64,000 nt of DNA. Source: Anisakis pegreffii. Its lineage: Eukaryota > Nematoda > Chromadorea > Rhabditida > Anisakidae. The DNA lies in assembly GCA_035041965.1 (NCBI GenBank), contig JAPYMA010001520.1:62001-126000 (forward strand), read 5' to 3'. Position 1 is the stretch's first letter; each line of letters opens with the position of its first letter. Positions 25,101 to 36,087 of this stretch are shown here, one piece after another. The notes under the pieces were generated by a model that saw only the letters and a program-made list of their open reading frames with translations, was not told the DNA's origin and ran no database searches. A program made the position numbers and the translations under genes.

Positions 25101-27459
25101 TTTTTTGAGCAGTTACGAAATTGGATGCTGCAATAACTGTTGAATATTTACAGGTTATTGGAGGAAACGAAATTTTTTCGCAGAAACAAAAAATCTCATA
25201 GGAAATCAGTTGCATGAGCTGTGCTCACATGCGCATTTTTTCGATGACTTTTCGATATGTTATCATCTGGTAGGTCAAATTTTCATTGAGCTTTTGACCC
25301 GAAGGATGAAAAATTTTCCAACAAATTACTGTTATGTTTGGATAATTGGATGATCATTTCAAGTATTCGTAACGTACTCATCTTGCTGAGTACTTATGAT
25401 TCTTTGAGAACACTCATTGTCAGGTGAAGTTTCAATTGAACACTGAAGTAGTTCAACGAGCACGATAAGCAAAGAAATTCAAATTTAGTCATGTCATTTA
25501 TATTCATTCGTTCATTTCTTCACAAATTACTCAATCGAAAATCACCAAATCATCGTGAACCTTCCTTCCTTTTTCATCACCAATTGAGATGTGATTTGCG
25601 AAGTCGATAGTATATTGTCAAGGTCAACAGAAATTGTCGCATAATATTCTTATTATTATTATTGCCATTATAACATCGATCATTGTTGATGAATACAAAT
25701 TATGAGCAGTGGAACAACCGACTGAGTGAATGCCTTATTGGGTATATTACGGCTTTGATTCAGTTCGATCATTATTCTAAGATGTGATTTGGTGGTGCAG
25801 TTTCATCCTTCTGCTACCAAATTATAGGTGATACGAAACGAAGCAAGCAAAAGTTCATTAGCTATTTGACAAATTCAAATGCTGCTGCAAATGTAGCACA
25901 TTTTGGAAATTCAGTTCTCAGTTTTTTCGCGAAAATGAACTTTCGAATTTTTAGAATTTTCATAAGAATGTTTAATGAATGATAAAGTTGGAGATGGAAT
26001 GAAAAAATTCTTAATCCAGATATAACAATATAGCGTGGACTTAATCCTACAAGTATATTGTGACAGATTATAGAGGAGCTTTATTGGAGAAGAATGATTC
26101 TTGAATTAGAATACATGAAAAATCTCTTACAGAATTCGGAAGGCGAATTTTATTGGATTCTTTTACTGTCATAAAAGCAACGTCTAAAATAACACAACAT
26201 GTGTAAACTGTCCATACTGATTATCGCACTTCAATCGCATGCGTATTATTTTATTTTAGATGCAGCAAGGCACTCGGTTGGTCTACTGCTCATAATTTGT
26301 ATTCCTTAGTAATGAATCGTATTTACTGAAAGCTATCTGGAGCTCTTCTTATCAGTGATTATCAGATTCCTTATCACATTCCTTAATTATCAGATTCCTT
26401 ATCACATTCCTTAATTATCAGATTCCCTATAATTATGAGCATTCCTAGTATTACAAATATTATCAGAATCACCTTCATTCCGAGCATGATGAAAAATCAG
26501 CGGTAATTATACCAGATAATCGCTTCAAAATGATGCAAAACGATGACCACGTACCTATCACTTTCTATATTCTATCAGCAATAAATTAAAATTCCCACTT
26601 GACAACAAATTCATCGCAGCGATTCGTCATGCGGAGATAGATGAACGATGAATTAAACGAGTTTATGATATGCATATATCATTGGAATGAATGTATTCAA
26701 CATATGTGATGTAGATGGGTGATAAGGAATCTGATAATTATTGATAAGAAGAGCTTCAGATAACTTCCAATAAACACGATTCAATGAACATGAAAGTTTC
26801 AGGTGCAGAATTATCAGGAGGAGAATAGACCAAGATTGAATGAAATGCAATGAAGATATACGACGCATAAGATTAAGTAAAGTAGTATTGAAAGAGTAAT
26901 TTCAAACAGTTACTGCAGTAATAATGTTTTTATTTAATACGAGCCGAATCATGGTCTGGCTCATTCTCGCAATATCAGTGATACAGGTACGCCACTCGGT
27001 TTTGAGTAAAACTTTCTTCTGTGAATGGGAGGAAGTCGAATCCGCGACGTACCAATAAGATCACTCATGATAATAATACTAAACTGAGCCCTTAATACCC
27101 ATCACAATACTCAGTTGGAGTTGAAAATATCAGCGATTATAACGAATCTACCAATTGCGCTGGCCACTGTGACAATGATTGCGAACACAATCATGATAGT
27201 GATAATTATATGGATGTTTTGAAAAACGATAGTGATAATGGATATGGATATATGGATGTTTTGAAGCAGCCGATAAAGAAAAACACCAACCTTTTGCAGG
27301 TTTCGTGACACCGCACGGTGAAGTCGAGTGCTCGTTGCTGATGAAGTCTAGTGCAGGATATCGCGCTGGTGGATAGATCAGTCGCACATGAGCAAACCCA
27401 GTTGTTGGCAGCAACAGAAGGAATATTACGGATGATGCTGCACACAACATCTGTAGCAT
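5575..27459 (-). CDS. Giant single-pass membrane protein: N-terminal His domain, EGF-like, DOMON x4, TIL x3, SEA, TM, Tyr-rich tail
   Basis: About 36 exons join in phase from the ATG at 27459 to the TAA at 5575, for about 1,828 residues. Order: signal peptide 1-23; His24-starting domain 24-111; Cys-rich/EGF-like 112-266; first half of DOMON A 267-340; TIL modules 382-450, 451-510 and about 571-626; linker; DOMON B 716-892; DOMON C 893-1069; RSRR site 1084-1087; linker; second half of DOMON A 1169-1257; DOMON D 1289-1440; SEA 1499-1608; TM 1633-1655; cytoplasmic tail to 1828. DOMON domains bind haem or sugars in known families; TIL domains are 10-Cys inhibitor-type folds. A role as an extracellular matrix or cuticle surface receptor is inference. 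Exon lists are in the block entries below. In-frame stops precede the chosen ATG. The weakest exon is 22415-22458. I cannot give it a recognised name. Confidence 0.9.
5928..5997. repeat. Hairpin-forming inverted repeat in the last intron of the giant gene
   Basis: AACAATATTACCTGACAATA near 5928 is mirrored by TGTCAGGTAATATTGTT near 5980. The loop holds repeated ATTACCTGG units. It lies in intron 5800-6186. Confidence 0.7.
7494..8321 (-). CDS. Exons 29-32 of the giant gene: SEA domain
   Basis: Exons are 8214-8321, 8035-8096, 7790-7877 and 7494-7566. The sequence has the SEA layout: IIRILNREWNSRLSDGTTEE, a helix, then KVTKFVKGSVIAHVTL. Gly-Ser-Val-Ile (1557-1560) matches the G-S-V-V/I self-cleavage motif of mucin-type SEA domains. 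The domain sits just outside the membrane, its usual place. The first exon needs an AAG acceptor (8322-8324). Confidence 0.88.
8494..9312 (-). CDS. Exons 26-28 of the giant gene: DOMON D
   Basis: Exons are 9074-9312, 8769-8985 and 8494-8666. The domain reads YPKNCDADKCTYHIEW, RWTGVGFSLDGSMANSDII, CIYFLYPVAGGDLEG and KKVCLKAC, parallel to DOMON B. The last exon uses an AAG acceptor (8667-8669) and ends in a stalk-like segment leading to the SEA domain. Confidence 0.9.
9797..12020 (-). CDS. Exons 21-25 of the giant gene: RSRR linker and second half of DOMON A
   Basis: Exons are 11900-12020, 11074-11250, 10517-10711, 10166-10236 and 9797-9890. The first carries AVRSRRQAQ, a furin-type R-x-R-R site. 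The second is a Glu/Pro/Gln/Ser-rich linker ending in a Glu-Pro run. The third and fourth restore the missing part of DOMON A: MECTDIVIGQV, then DGVTTVVFRKQL and GPMTVVWAKGEE. The fifth ends in an Asn-Arg-Gly-Thr-Val strand. Phases agree at all junctions. Confidence 0.88.
9969..10038. repeat. Long intronic hairpin (30-bp arms)
   Basis: Arm 9969-9998 (TTTGATATCAAAAGCATCGC and onward) pairs with 10009-10038 with a single mismatch and a 10-base loop. It lies in the intron 9891-10165 of the giant gene. Such perfect short-loop hairpins are often recent foldback insertions or sources of double-stranded RNA. Confidence 0.85.
12598..13371 (-). CDS. Exons 19-20 of the giant gene: DOMON C
   Basis: Exons are 13049-13371 and 12598-12804. 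This is the most canonical DOMON of the four: RWTGIGFSRDGNMANSDIYT, GWVYEGKAYVTDRFAYGRQL, a strand TITFRRKVLP, CYYLLFPIGGGRV and a closing TKICIC. Its GC content is clearly above that of the flanking introns, as expected for conserved coding sequence. Confidence 0.92.
13801..15612 (-). CDS. Exons 15-18 of the giant gene: linker and DOMON B
   Basis: Exons are 15346-15612 (Ser/Thr/Pro linker), 14722-14897, 14107-14370 and 13801-13891. DOMON B reads CYGDWRWPVGCRDCDYRVSW, then WWTGIGFSPTGTM, ADFIIVKSRNGQ, CYKFLFPVSGGRLD and finally KKVCIRSC. A repeated C-x-x-C in a strand before the core and a final K-K-V-C strand also occur in DOMON D, so B and D look like paralogous modules. Confidence 0.9.
16109..18232 (-). 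CDS. Exons 11-14 of the giant gene: three TIL (trypsin inhibitor-like) domains
   Basis: Exons are 18027-18232, 17277-17457, 16635-16876 and 16109-16214. Each of the three modules has exactly ten cysteines in TIL spacing, including C-T/A-C pairs such as CICKEGFVR, CTCADNYVR and CACLEGYAR, and the second and third both end CIFWGDC. The third TIL is split over two exons and preceded by a Thr/Ser/Ala-rich linker. Its second half needs a non-canonical AAG acceptor at 16215-16217. The TIL fold is known from serine protease inhibitors and from structural modules of secreted proteins; inhibitory activity here is not shown. Confidence 0.9.
18431..20016 (-). CDS. Exons 9-10 of the giant gene: first half of DOMON A
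   Basis: Exons are 19916-20016 and 18431-18674. They encode RIYWRIVG followed by an alternating hydrophobic strand and SDSWAGIGWRPVN, a typical DOMON opening (Trp-x-Gly-Ile-Gly-Trp). The rest of the exon turns into a polar linker with no second half of the domain. The matching half (TDIVIGQV...TTVVFRKQL) appears about 830 residues later, at 10166-10711. Confidence 0.85.
18905..18980. repeat. Short tandem repeat, AAATGTC unit
   Basis: Irregular tandem copies of AAATGTCA/AAAATGTC run for about 75 bases inside the intron 18675-19915 of the giant gene. Confidence 0.75.
20194..20377 (+). mobile_element. hAT-like MITE, family 1, copy 2
   Basis: A 184-bp element starts CAGGGGTTCCCA and ends TGGACCACTG, flanked by a perfect 8-bp target duplication GTATAACA (20186-20193 and 20378-20385). 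It lies in an intron of the giant gene, 22 bp beyond the donor of exon 20400-20522. It includes a run of nine G. Confidence 0.93.
20400..22031 (-). CDS. Exons 5-8 of the giant gene: Cys-rich and EGF-like segments
   Basis: Exons are 21968-22031, 21592-21728, 21192-21290 and 20400-20522, with phases 1, 2, 1, 1. The last two read as EGF-like modules: CGEHGSRKNGTCVC...C in one, and CGKHGKC...CFCANGYFGQHC in the other. The first two contain CSNYLKDW and CERDC but are degenerate as EGF domains. Donors GTTGCG and GTTGGT recur in this gene. A family-1 MITE sits in the next intron, 22 bp past the last donor. Confidence 0.85.
22415..27459 (-). CDS. Exons 1-4 of the giant gene: signal peptide and N-terminal histidine domain
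   Basis: Exons are 27291-27459, 24002-24072, 22532-22623 and, tentatively, 22415-22458. Residues 1-23 form a signal peptide with a Leu-rich core ending Thr-Gly-Phe-Ala. The predicted mature chain begins HVRLIYPPARYPALDF, with a PCG motif at 48-50, then GQPLNVTW (66-73) and HGGYRIELLDE (80-90). This layout recalls secreted copper-binding and LPMO-like folds, which start with histidine and carry a second histidine, but no family assignment was possible by eye. Exons 2 and 3 were too short to stand out and were found by phase and motif. The fourth uses a GAG acceptor and is only phase-supported. Confidence 0.8.
22640..22850 (+). repeat. Dispersed repeat R2, copy 1
   Basis: About 210 bp, from TTCGATGCAGAATCAACTCG through TTAATATAGTTCCTCTAAGA to CTGAAGCGATTTGTTATT, recurs at about 23684-23895. 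It starts next to exon 22532-22623 of the giant gene but lies in the upstream intron. Confidence 0.8.
23684..23895 (+). repeat. Dispersed repeat R2, copy 2
   Basis: Direct copy of 22640-22850 with roughly 15-20 percent scattered differences. It lies in the same stretch of introns. The family is not recognised. Confidence 0.8.
24128..24192. repeat. Hairpin with 29-bp arms in intron 1 of the giant gene
   Basis: Arm 24128-24156 (TGCATTACGAGATTTCAAAT and onward) pairs with 24164-24192 with about two mismatches and a 7-base loop. Confidence 0.8.
26314..26782. repeat. Foldback element with 64-bp arms
   Basis: 26314-26377 is the near reverse complement of 26719-26782. The left arm runs on into a tandem array (26351-26425) of a 28-bp unit containing ATCAGATTCCTTATCAC. 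It lies in intron 1 of the giant gene. No target duplication was identified. Confidence 0.78.
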
Positions 27460-30400
27460 CGGATATTATCACTGATAAATGTTTCGAACAATATCCTATT
27501 GACAACATTACAGAGCGCATAAACATAGAACAATACTACTACGGATATCAATAAAGATGGTACGGTTTCTGAGATAATTACTTGAGAAACTGCCAATGAA
27601 TAAAATTATTTGGGATGAGCGATAAACCAGATACACAATGAATAACTCATGAATTGGATTATACATTTAGCAACGAACTAGATTCGTTAATTAACACTAT
27701 TCTACCATATCGAAAATTCGGAAATTGCAATAGAAAAATGAGAATTTTCAAAAAATTCTAATTAGCGATCCTAACTTGTCAAGAACTCACAATGATACTA
27801 AATTCCTAGAAAACGACCGATACTATTCCAAATTCACGCACTTTCAGATGCAAATGCAATGATTTCAAAGCAACAATTGAAACTATTAACAACAATAACA
27901 CTGAATGAAGGGCGCAATAACAACAGAAATTACAGTTGTAACAATAATACTTATGGCTATAATAATATTATTATATTGCTATTATAATATTATTAATAAT
28001 ATATTACTATTGTAATAATAACAAAAAAATACCAACAGTAATAATGATAGTCATCGTTATGATACCTGCGATAAGATTGTTATGATACGACTCAAAATAT
28101 AAAACAACTTCAAAAACAAGACTTAAAATTGAGTTATCAATCCAAATTTATGAAGCGAAATTGAGCGAAGGGTGTGTCCGGAGTAATAAGAGCGCAACTA
28201 ATAAAATCAGTTAACTCCGGCATTAATGATCTTCGCCGTCTTCAAAAAAAAAACTCGCAAACAAACAATTTTTACTGCAATAAACACGAATTAATGGTGA
28301 AGTTATTCTACAAAACAACAACAAAAAAAAACATTCAGAAAGTTATCTTCTTCACTAAAATTGTGTTCGAATAACATCGAACGTTAACGGAGGCATGCGG
28401 TTGTAAGAAATTCCTCAACGATTTAGAAAGAATTCCAATTAGAATATGAAAATCGCTTTCGTTTCTTTATTCCACTGTAAATTTCCCAATTATATTGCAT
28501 GGTGAGGTTATGAAAATTCAGATGGTTGCAAAGAATTTTCAGTGCATTCCAAATGTTGCGATGAATTGCAATAATCATTTTTCTCTAACGAACAACCAGT
28601 TCGTATGCAGATTCATCGTTTCTTTAGCTTTCCAATCCAATGATTTTTGACTTGAATCGGCATTTGATTCAGAAACCAATTTTTCGCTTAATTGATTTGG
28701 TGAGAATTCCTAAACACTGAACGTACGCACTTTCGTATAAAAACGAAGTGAACGTTCAATAGCACTCTCAAGAAGATATCAGAACGAAATACAACGCAAC
28801 AATTGTGAGAAACGATTAACAGTCCATCGAACGCATTGAATATTACTCGCTGATTATCTTCTGAAGTGGAAATAACCGAGATATAAGTAGAAATATTTTC
28901 GAGGAATAACCAATCAAATTTTCAAATGAACTAGCTCATGAAGAAAGAAATTCTCAGCAAGAAGAAGTGATTCGTGTTGACCCAAACAGAGCACTAAATT
29001 ATACTCTCCTACTGCAGATGTCATTCACACTGAATATTGTTTAGTAGCAAACGAAAAAAATTTATTTCAAATGACCTTTGTTGGTGTTTTTAGATACACA
29101 CATATTGAATGACTTTAGAATGACTTCACTTTCAAAGGAATTTCACAGAATTTTTCATGGATTTTCCCAGAAACTATCGCAATAATCAGAGACTTCTTGA
29201 CAAAAATTTTGAGCCGCTGGAGAGAATTCAAAGAAACAAGTTGAATAATGTGGATGAGTCAAAGAAATTACCCTGAGATATACTACGCTATATCTCATTC
29301 TCAGTTGTCATCTATCAAAAAAAAACGAAAGGACGATGATACCCATTGCCGCTTCAATGATAACTTGAGAAGTCACATGAATCAAGTGAAAAGCGTTTAT
29401 TTTCTGAAGGAGTTGACCTTCACTGAGGACTCTTCCATAGTATATTCTCAACTTGATAGTGACAAACTATCATGGTTGATTGAATTCAACCAGAGACGTT
29501 AATTTACAATATGTAGGCGTACGTGAAATTAGTAAAGTCGTCTGACAGCTCGTTGCATGTGCTGCCCTAAGTGAATTCTGACATCCGTGTCAATCAATCA
29601 AACAACTCTAAAATTCTCAGTCAGAATTTCAAACTGAAATTCCAATGTCTCATCAAATTGTGCTCTAAATTACTCTACCAATTGTTATTTTAAACAATTT
29701 CGCAGCGAACAAATGACAACAAAATAAACGAAACAGAAAATTTGACTGAAATAAAACCAACCAAAAAAATTGTTGAATCATATAATAAATGATGCAATTC
29801 TTATCGCAGATGAAATCTGCTAACGATCGAATCAATGAGAGAGATAATGTGGAGAGAATGTTAAAAATTGATTATTTAGGAATGCGATCACATCGAAAAT
29901 ATCTCCCGCTGATACTGCAAAAAACGGCAACGACTTTCACAACAAACCACAAGTCGTAATTGTTTGAGAGAATTCGGAAAATTTCATCGGAAATCAACGA
30001 AAATTTGCCATCTCAATCATTCTCTAATACCAATATCCAGTTACAATAAATGTCAGAGAGAGAACACGCCCAAATCTCGGTGGACAGCCAATATTCGCAC
30101 ACCATTTGATGCGCCGTTACATAAACTTATTGTTTCAATTATGAATTAATTCGATTTTTGGGTCATTTATTCAAATGTAAATATCTGAAGAGAAATTCAT
30201 CAATCATGTGAAAAATTTCATATGAATATTGAACTGATCATTCGAATGAAACACAACAAACCAATTGCAAGATATCAAAGAAAATTGTGAGAAATCGGAT
30301 GAGATACAATAAAAATTTGATCAAAAATTTCTAATAAATTGGTTGGGCAATCAGAGTGCGAAAAAAAATCTATTTGATTCACATTGATATTTGAATTATT

Positions 30401-31042
30401 ACAAAAATTTTCATCTTCATTCCCGATTCGATGAGATGCAAAAATTCCGACGCAAACTTTCACTGAAATGGCAGAAAAAACACACAAATAAAATCACTGA
30501 TCATTGAGCGAAGAGGTATCGATGAAGAGCGAATGAAGCGCAAAGCTTGTTCCTCGCAATTCTATCTGCTCATAAAAGAGCTTGAGTGACCAAAAAAAAT
30601 TGAGTTTTAATGGATTTTTTTTTGTGGTTTCAATTCAGATGATGTTTTTTGGTTTTCTACGTTCCACTTTGATGTTTTGAATCGGAATTTTCAGCGATCA
30701 CAATCGCTCGTTTTTTCAGCAGAAGCAAATTATAAAGGAAATTGAGTGGAAAGAACTCAATGAAAAACCCAACGAAGACTGAACTGAGAAAAAAAGTGAG
30801 CAGAGATAAAAACTGAGCAAAACAAGGCCATCACTGCAAATCAGGTATATGTGAGATGACGATGATACGCCGCCGACTTCACAATTCATTCAGTACAAAA
30901 TTCCATTGTGCATTTTTGTATGCAACTATCGTCAGGTAACCAGTTTTTTAAACTAGTTCGTTGGCAGAAAGTTAAAATGATATCAGACACAGTTTCAACG
31001 AAGAGTTTAGCGTACTAGGCAGATTCAATCCCTCATATATCC

Positions 31043-31234
31043 CAGGAGTCTCCATAGGGGGCACTACCCATTTCTGGCTAATTTGGTGATGTCAGGGGTA
31101 ATGGAAGGGATCAGGAAATTATTTCTGACGTTATGCGTGGAAATAGTAGATTATTGTAGCGGCGGGAGGGGGAGTAACTACGGTCTTCCAGACCATCGAA
31201 GGGGTAACTGAGCACCAGCGCATGGAGACCGCTG
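31043..31234 (+). mobile_element. hAT-like MITE, family 1, copy 3
   Basis: A 192-bp copy starts CAGGAGTCTCCATAGGGGG and ends GAGACCGCTG. Flanking octamers ATATATCC and ATCTACAC agree only in part, so this looks like an older, decayed insertion than copies 1 and 2. Confidence 0.85.
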
Positions 31235-33235
31235 ATCTACACACAACAATAGTCACAGCAATCACATTGAGCATGGACGGATATGGATTTACATAATCAA
31301 GTAAGACTTAATTAATAAATAACTTAATAACTTAATTAATTAATTAATTGTAAGATAATCTTAATTAAGCCAGTGAAATCGCATCGTTATTGAACTCACT
31401 GAACAATATGAATCAAATGATATGCATTGAATAATATGTTGATAAAGTCATTGAACAATATATCAAAATAATGACAAAACAATCAAACGATATGTTAATC
31501 AAATGCAGCACAAAACCGTCGTGTTTATAAGTACAAACGATGACCAACTACTTGTATTAGCGATTAATCTAACGATTGTAACAAGCCACCTTACTGCAAC
31601 CAATCATTCTCAGTAATGTTTACAACAGAAACACTCAATAAATCAGTACTGCGAGGTGATCAACCACAAACTGAATTACCTTTAATTACAATACCTTATT
31701 CATCTTGGAATTTAGTCCCATCGAAAGTTCAAGAGCTGTTTGAATGTACTACTGAAAGCGTACACACTAACGAATGAAAATAATGCACAACAAGAGAATT
31801 GCTATCAAAAAGAGAAATAACTCTCAACAAACATACAAATAACTAACAAAAACAATAGAAGTACTGATCAAACAAGCGATTATTACAGCCAATATAATAA
31901 GGTAACGTACAGTATGAATAATGACAAATTCTAGAGTAGCATCTAGAAACCAACTGAAGAATGTATGAACACGACTAAATGGAACGATCAACGCGAGAGG
32001 GGATTAGTGGTGTGCGAAAAGGGATTAACAACGGATATGCACTCACCTAAGATCATCTCCTCCTTCTCCTCATTCACGATCGTAATGTATCTATCTATCT
32101 ACCTATCGGATCTGTTCGAGGTTTTTTAGTTAGGGTGAGTAGGTGACATTCTAAGATTACAGTTTCAGGTTGACAATTTAACGATTTTCAGTAGAATATA
32201 TTAGCTAGATTTATTCAGTTTAATGAATGATATTTAGGATTGTATAAGAAAAGCAAAGGTAATTGTGTGTGCACAAAGTAAAAGATACCTTCAAAGAAGA
32301 TGATATAAGAAAGGTAGATGAAGTGATTCAAAGGCGATATTGTTGAAGGACATTCACTTTTTCGTTCATCCATTCAACGATAATTATTTCTAACTGTACT
32401 CTTTCTTAGTCATTCATCTGTTGCCGATCGTTCACCTATTGGATCAAGTAAACGATCAGAGTGATCAGAATCGATTGCAATGAGCAGAATCAGATCACTA
32501 TTGCATCGATATGTTGCTATATATTACATTATTCAATACCTTAATATCGGCTCAGACAACTCATCCACTCTTAGTTCCTCAGAAAAAAAGAATAACGTTA
32601 GGAGTAATGTACAAATTGAATCGGATGGATAAGATATTTATACCAAGTACAGCAGGTAACTCATAAATAAGATAGATAAGTAGGGCGGGTAAGAAAGGTA
32701 AGAGAATAGGTATGATGGGTAAAATTGACAAGTGATGGCATTGGACAGGGATGATCTCAAACAGATCGTAAGGTACTACTATGCACGATGATCATGGTCA
32801 TGACGGAATGCATGATGCTTGTTTCCTTAGTGATACTACTCTGTTTCTAAACATCGATTTCTTAAATCATCGTATATTTCTTGCATCATCATCTTCTATT
32901 CTTTGTTGCTCTACTGTTATCCATCGTCTTCTATCTATGCAACGGTTTGGTTCGGTTCAAATTTTGAAGGACATCCACCCATTGAAGATGGTATGCCCGT
33001 GCCCTCTGCTCTCCCTCCACCCAAAATGCATCATACACGAACGAATGTACATACAAACCAATCTATCTACCTAGACAAATGCCTTCATATATGTTAAAAG
33101 CAAATACAATTACTATCATTAACGTATACCTAAGAACAATGCAACGAAGACATCGTTCGTCCAAAACTGTGTTATTGAGCGATTGTGTGCATGATCAATG
33201 TGATTGCATGAAGAATTGTTTATTGATGAACACGT

Positions 33236-33252
33236 TGTTGTTGTTGTTGTTG
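33236..33252. repeat. GTT microsatellite
   Basis: About six tandem GTT/TTG units in otherwise unique intergenic sequence. Confidence 0.8.
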
Positions 33253-36087
33253 AGTAATAAAGGAACAAATACAGGAGAGCGCGAGTAAATTTTATATTGC
33301 ATCAGCTGTATTGCCGCAAAGGAGATAATAAGGGTAGGTAGTGATTCTACAGTTAATTACATTACTTTACATAACCACAGATCGATGACCCAGACTGTGT
33401 TATTGCAACAATTTAACTCTATAAATGATACATGCAAACTACTACGAACGATTGAATGGCAATTATAGGCTACGCCTTGCTGATATGTAACTCTTAACCG
33501 AAGACGTGCGAATTTACTTCGGAGGATATTAATAGTAAGTGACAATAGAACCAGGGAAATAACCTATTTCTATGCATTTACTATCGAGAGCAATCTCGAA
33601 ATATCCATTGAAGTAAGTCAAGCAATTATAAGAGGTTTGCTGAATATTGTTTAGGACTGTGTTCGATATTGATGAATGGAAAAATGTCTGAAGCTTGAGT
33701 AGCATGAGGCTGAGGCCAAGCATTAGCCTCAGCTCAAATATTAACACTTGGCTAAACTTAAGCCGAGTTTAATCCCATTCGAACTTTTGACACTTTCACG
33801 GTAGTCCATCATTGAAGAGTATTGAATCGCAGCATATATGAATAGGATAAGAGCGATTACGCGAGCGGGAATACTGATGGAAACATAAACTTTGATACTG
33901 CAGAAGTGAAGCTGCATGAAGAGTGTGGATTCTGGAAAACAGATGGTATGAAGATGGTCTAGCAAAAAGTTACGTTTCACTAATCGTCCTTTTTGTCGTC
34001 CAGTTAGTCTCGTTTATTATTAACAGGTTATAAAATCGATGCTTATCAAAAAATAGATCAGATAGACGGTTCGATGTGTCTACTTCAAACAATCTCAAAG
34101 TTAACAAGACATAAATTGTTAACACGAACAATTCATCCTCATCAAATACCAGCAATCGCATTGCACAATGGGATCGCCCTCTATCATTTCATTGGAGTAA
34201 TAAAGAAATCTAAAGTTGATTCAAAAAGGTCGACTGTTCGCGAAATTCCAAAGAACACGGTGGAATGGCGACTTTGACTTAAGGAAGATCGAGCATCGAG
34301 CATTTAAAGAGAACTTTGAAAGCTTATGAAACGAAAACAATATCGAGCATTGGATGCAGGCGCATTGAGGCCAACAACGTAGCTAACGTTCGACAGTCTT
34401 TAAGAGCAACCTAACAATTCCGATAGGTAATCAGATAACGTCATGAGTAATTCAGATAGCGTTCAATCAAAAACTGAAGAGAACAAAATTCGGAACATAC
34501 GTTACGTATACGTAGATGTGTATGTCTAATGCAAGACGAAACGATGCTGACTAATAATTGCTCTGATTTTATGACATAATAATTGCGAATTGAGATAATT
34601 TGTCCATTGTTCGATTATCACTTGTATTATATTATATCACGAAATGACGCCATATTCCACCTCATTGCCACCATTCCTTCTGAATGATTCAGCGTTCGTT
34701 GATGTTTCGGTGATTAGTTTTGTTTTACGATGAAGATTTCGACGATAAATCTGTGAATAAGAATAGACCTCTTCTAATCGTTTCATTACTATTATTACTA
34801 TATTCATCAGTTTCATATGTCACAGCAGATACACTTCAAAATCTACCAAGTTAAATATTCTCTTTTAAACCGACCAAATTATAATATCTTACGGATTGTA
34901 GTGAGCAATGTTGCTGACGGCATTTTGTGTTTACTCGTATGCATTTGCTCATCATAAAACTCTTTTTTTCCAACGAATTCTTGAAATGCTCATGAAAATG
35001 GCTCATCATCCACACACACAAACACATAAATGTTTATGATATATCCGTGTTTTCAAAAGATGACATTCGTCGCTTCCATGATTCAAAACAAATTCATTGC
35101 TGCAGCAATAAGATGGATGAGTTCAATGCGAAAATTATTCCGAGCAAATGAACGAAACGGCTCAAAATTCCAGTTTTTTTCTTCCAATGAAGCGATGAAC
35201 ACCGCTTTTTGATGAGTGGGCTGCCAGCGATTATTCGCTTATCAAGTTTTGCTTGCAATTCATCTAACCACCCATCTAATATCTATTGTATACCTGTTGC
35301 TATCGCTTCATTTCCCCTGTTATTATTATATTATTATTGTTATTTTTACTATTAATGGTTTTTTTGCCTGATCGTGAGCAAAATTTGTTCGATTGTTGCC
35401 AATCATTTACTAGAATCGATCGGAAAACTGCGTGAAACAAAAAATAGAAAAGTATGAAAGGAAATTCAAAGTTAGAAAAAAATTTTCCGTAAGAATTATT
35501 CTTTAAAGAATTTTTTGAAATGTTTTTTCCGGTGATACCTTAATTGGTAGTCTGATGCACACATGTTAATTGTTGTCATTCATTTGTGTGTTCAAGTGTT
35601 TATGCAGGCAGCAAGCATTACGATGCGATGTAAAGAATGCAATGTGTGATGGTTGTTAAAATGTATTTCAAAACAAGCATTTGATGGATGAAAAAAACAA
35701 ACAATTTTTATGAAACACATTTCAATACGATTATAATCGTAAACACAGTTTCAAGTTATTTAAAAGAGTATATTGCGATATTGTGCCGGTTCGAATTATC
35801 GTTCCATAAAATATCACTGACGTGCGATACCACCATGCATAATCAGGCCGCACCTTTTTGCTCTTCTCATAAATACGATGAAAACAATGAATATTTTCAA
35901 AATAAACATGATCTTGTTCGAAACCAGTGGAATCATTCCTTTTTATGACTTGACTGAAAATTAAAATTAAGCAGTCTTAAACGTGGAATTTCAACATCAA
36001 CAATTGTTAGCGATAATTTACCTTACCTCCCTCCCTTCTCCCCTCTCAAAAAACTGAAAATAATGGGAATTTAACAATTTTAAGTTA

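Larger units (their letters stand above)
27460..36087. other. 8.6-kb stretch without a supported gene
   Basis: This region lies upstream of the giant gene's ATG and downstream of the next minus-strand gene. I see no exon chain with consistent phase on either strand. It holds one family-1 MITE (31043-31234), an AT palindrome near 27955-28022, a TTAA-rich run near 31318-31370 and a GTT repeat near 33236-33252. The promoter of the giant gene must lie near 27460 but no clear motif is visible. A His-rich plus-strand frame at 32781 is discussed as a weak finding. Confidence 0.5.
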
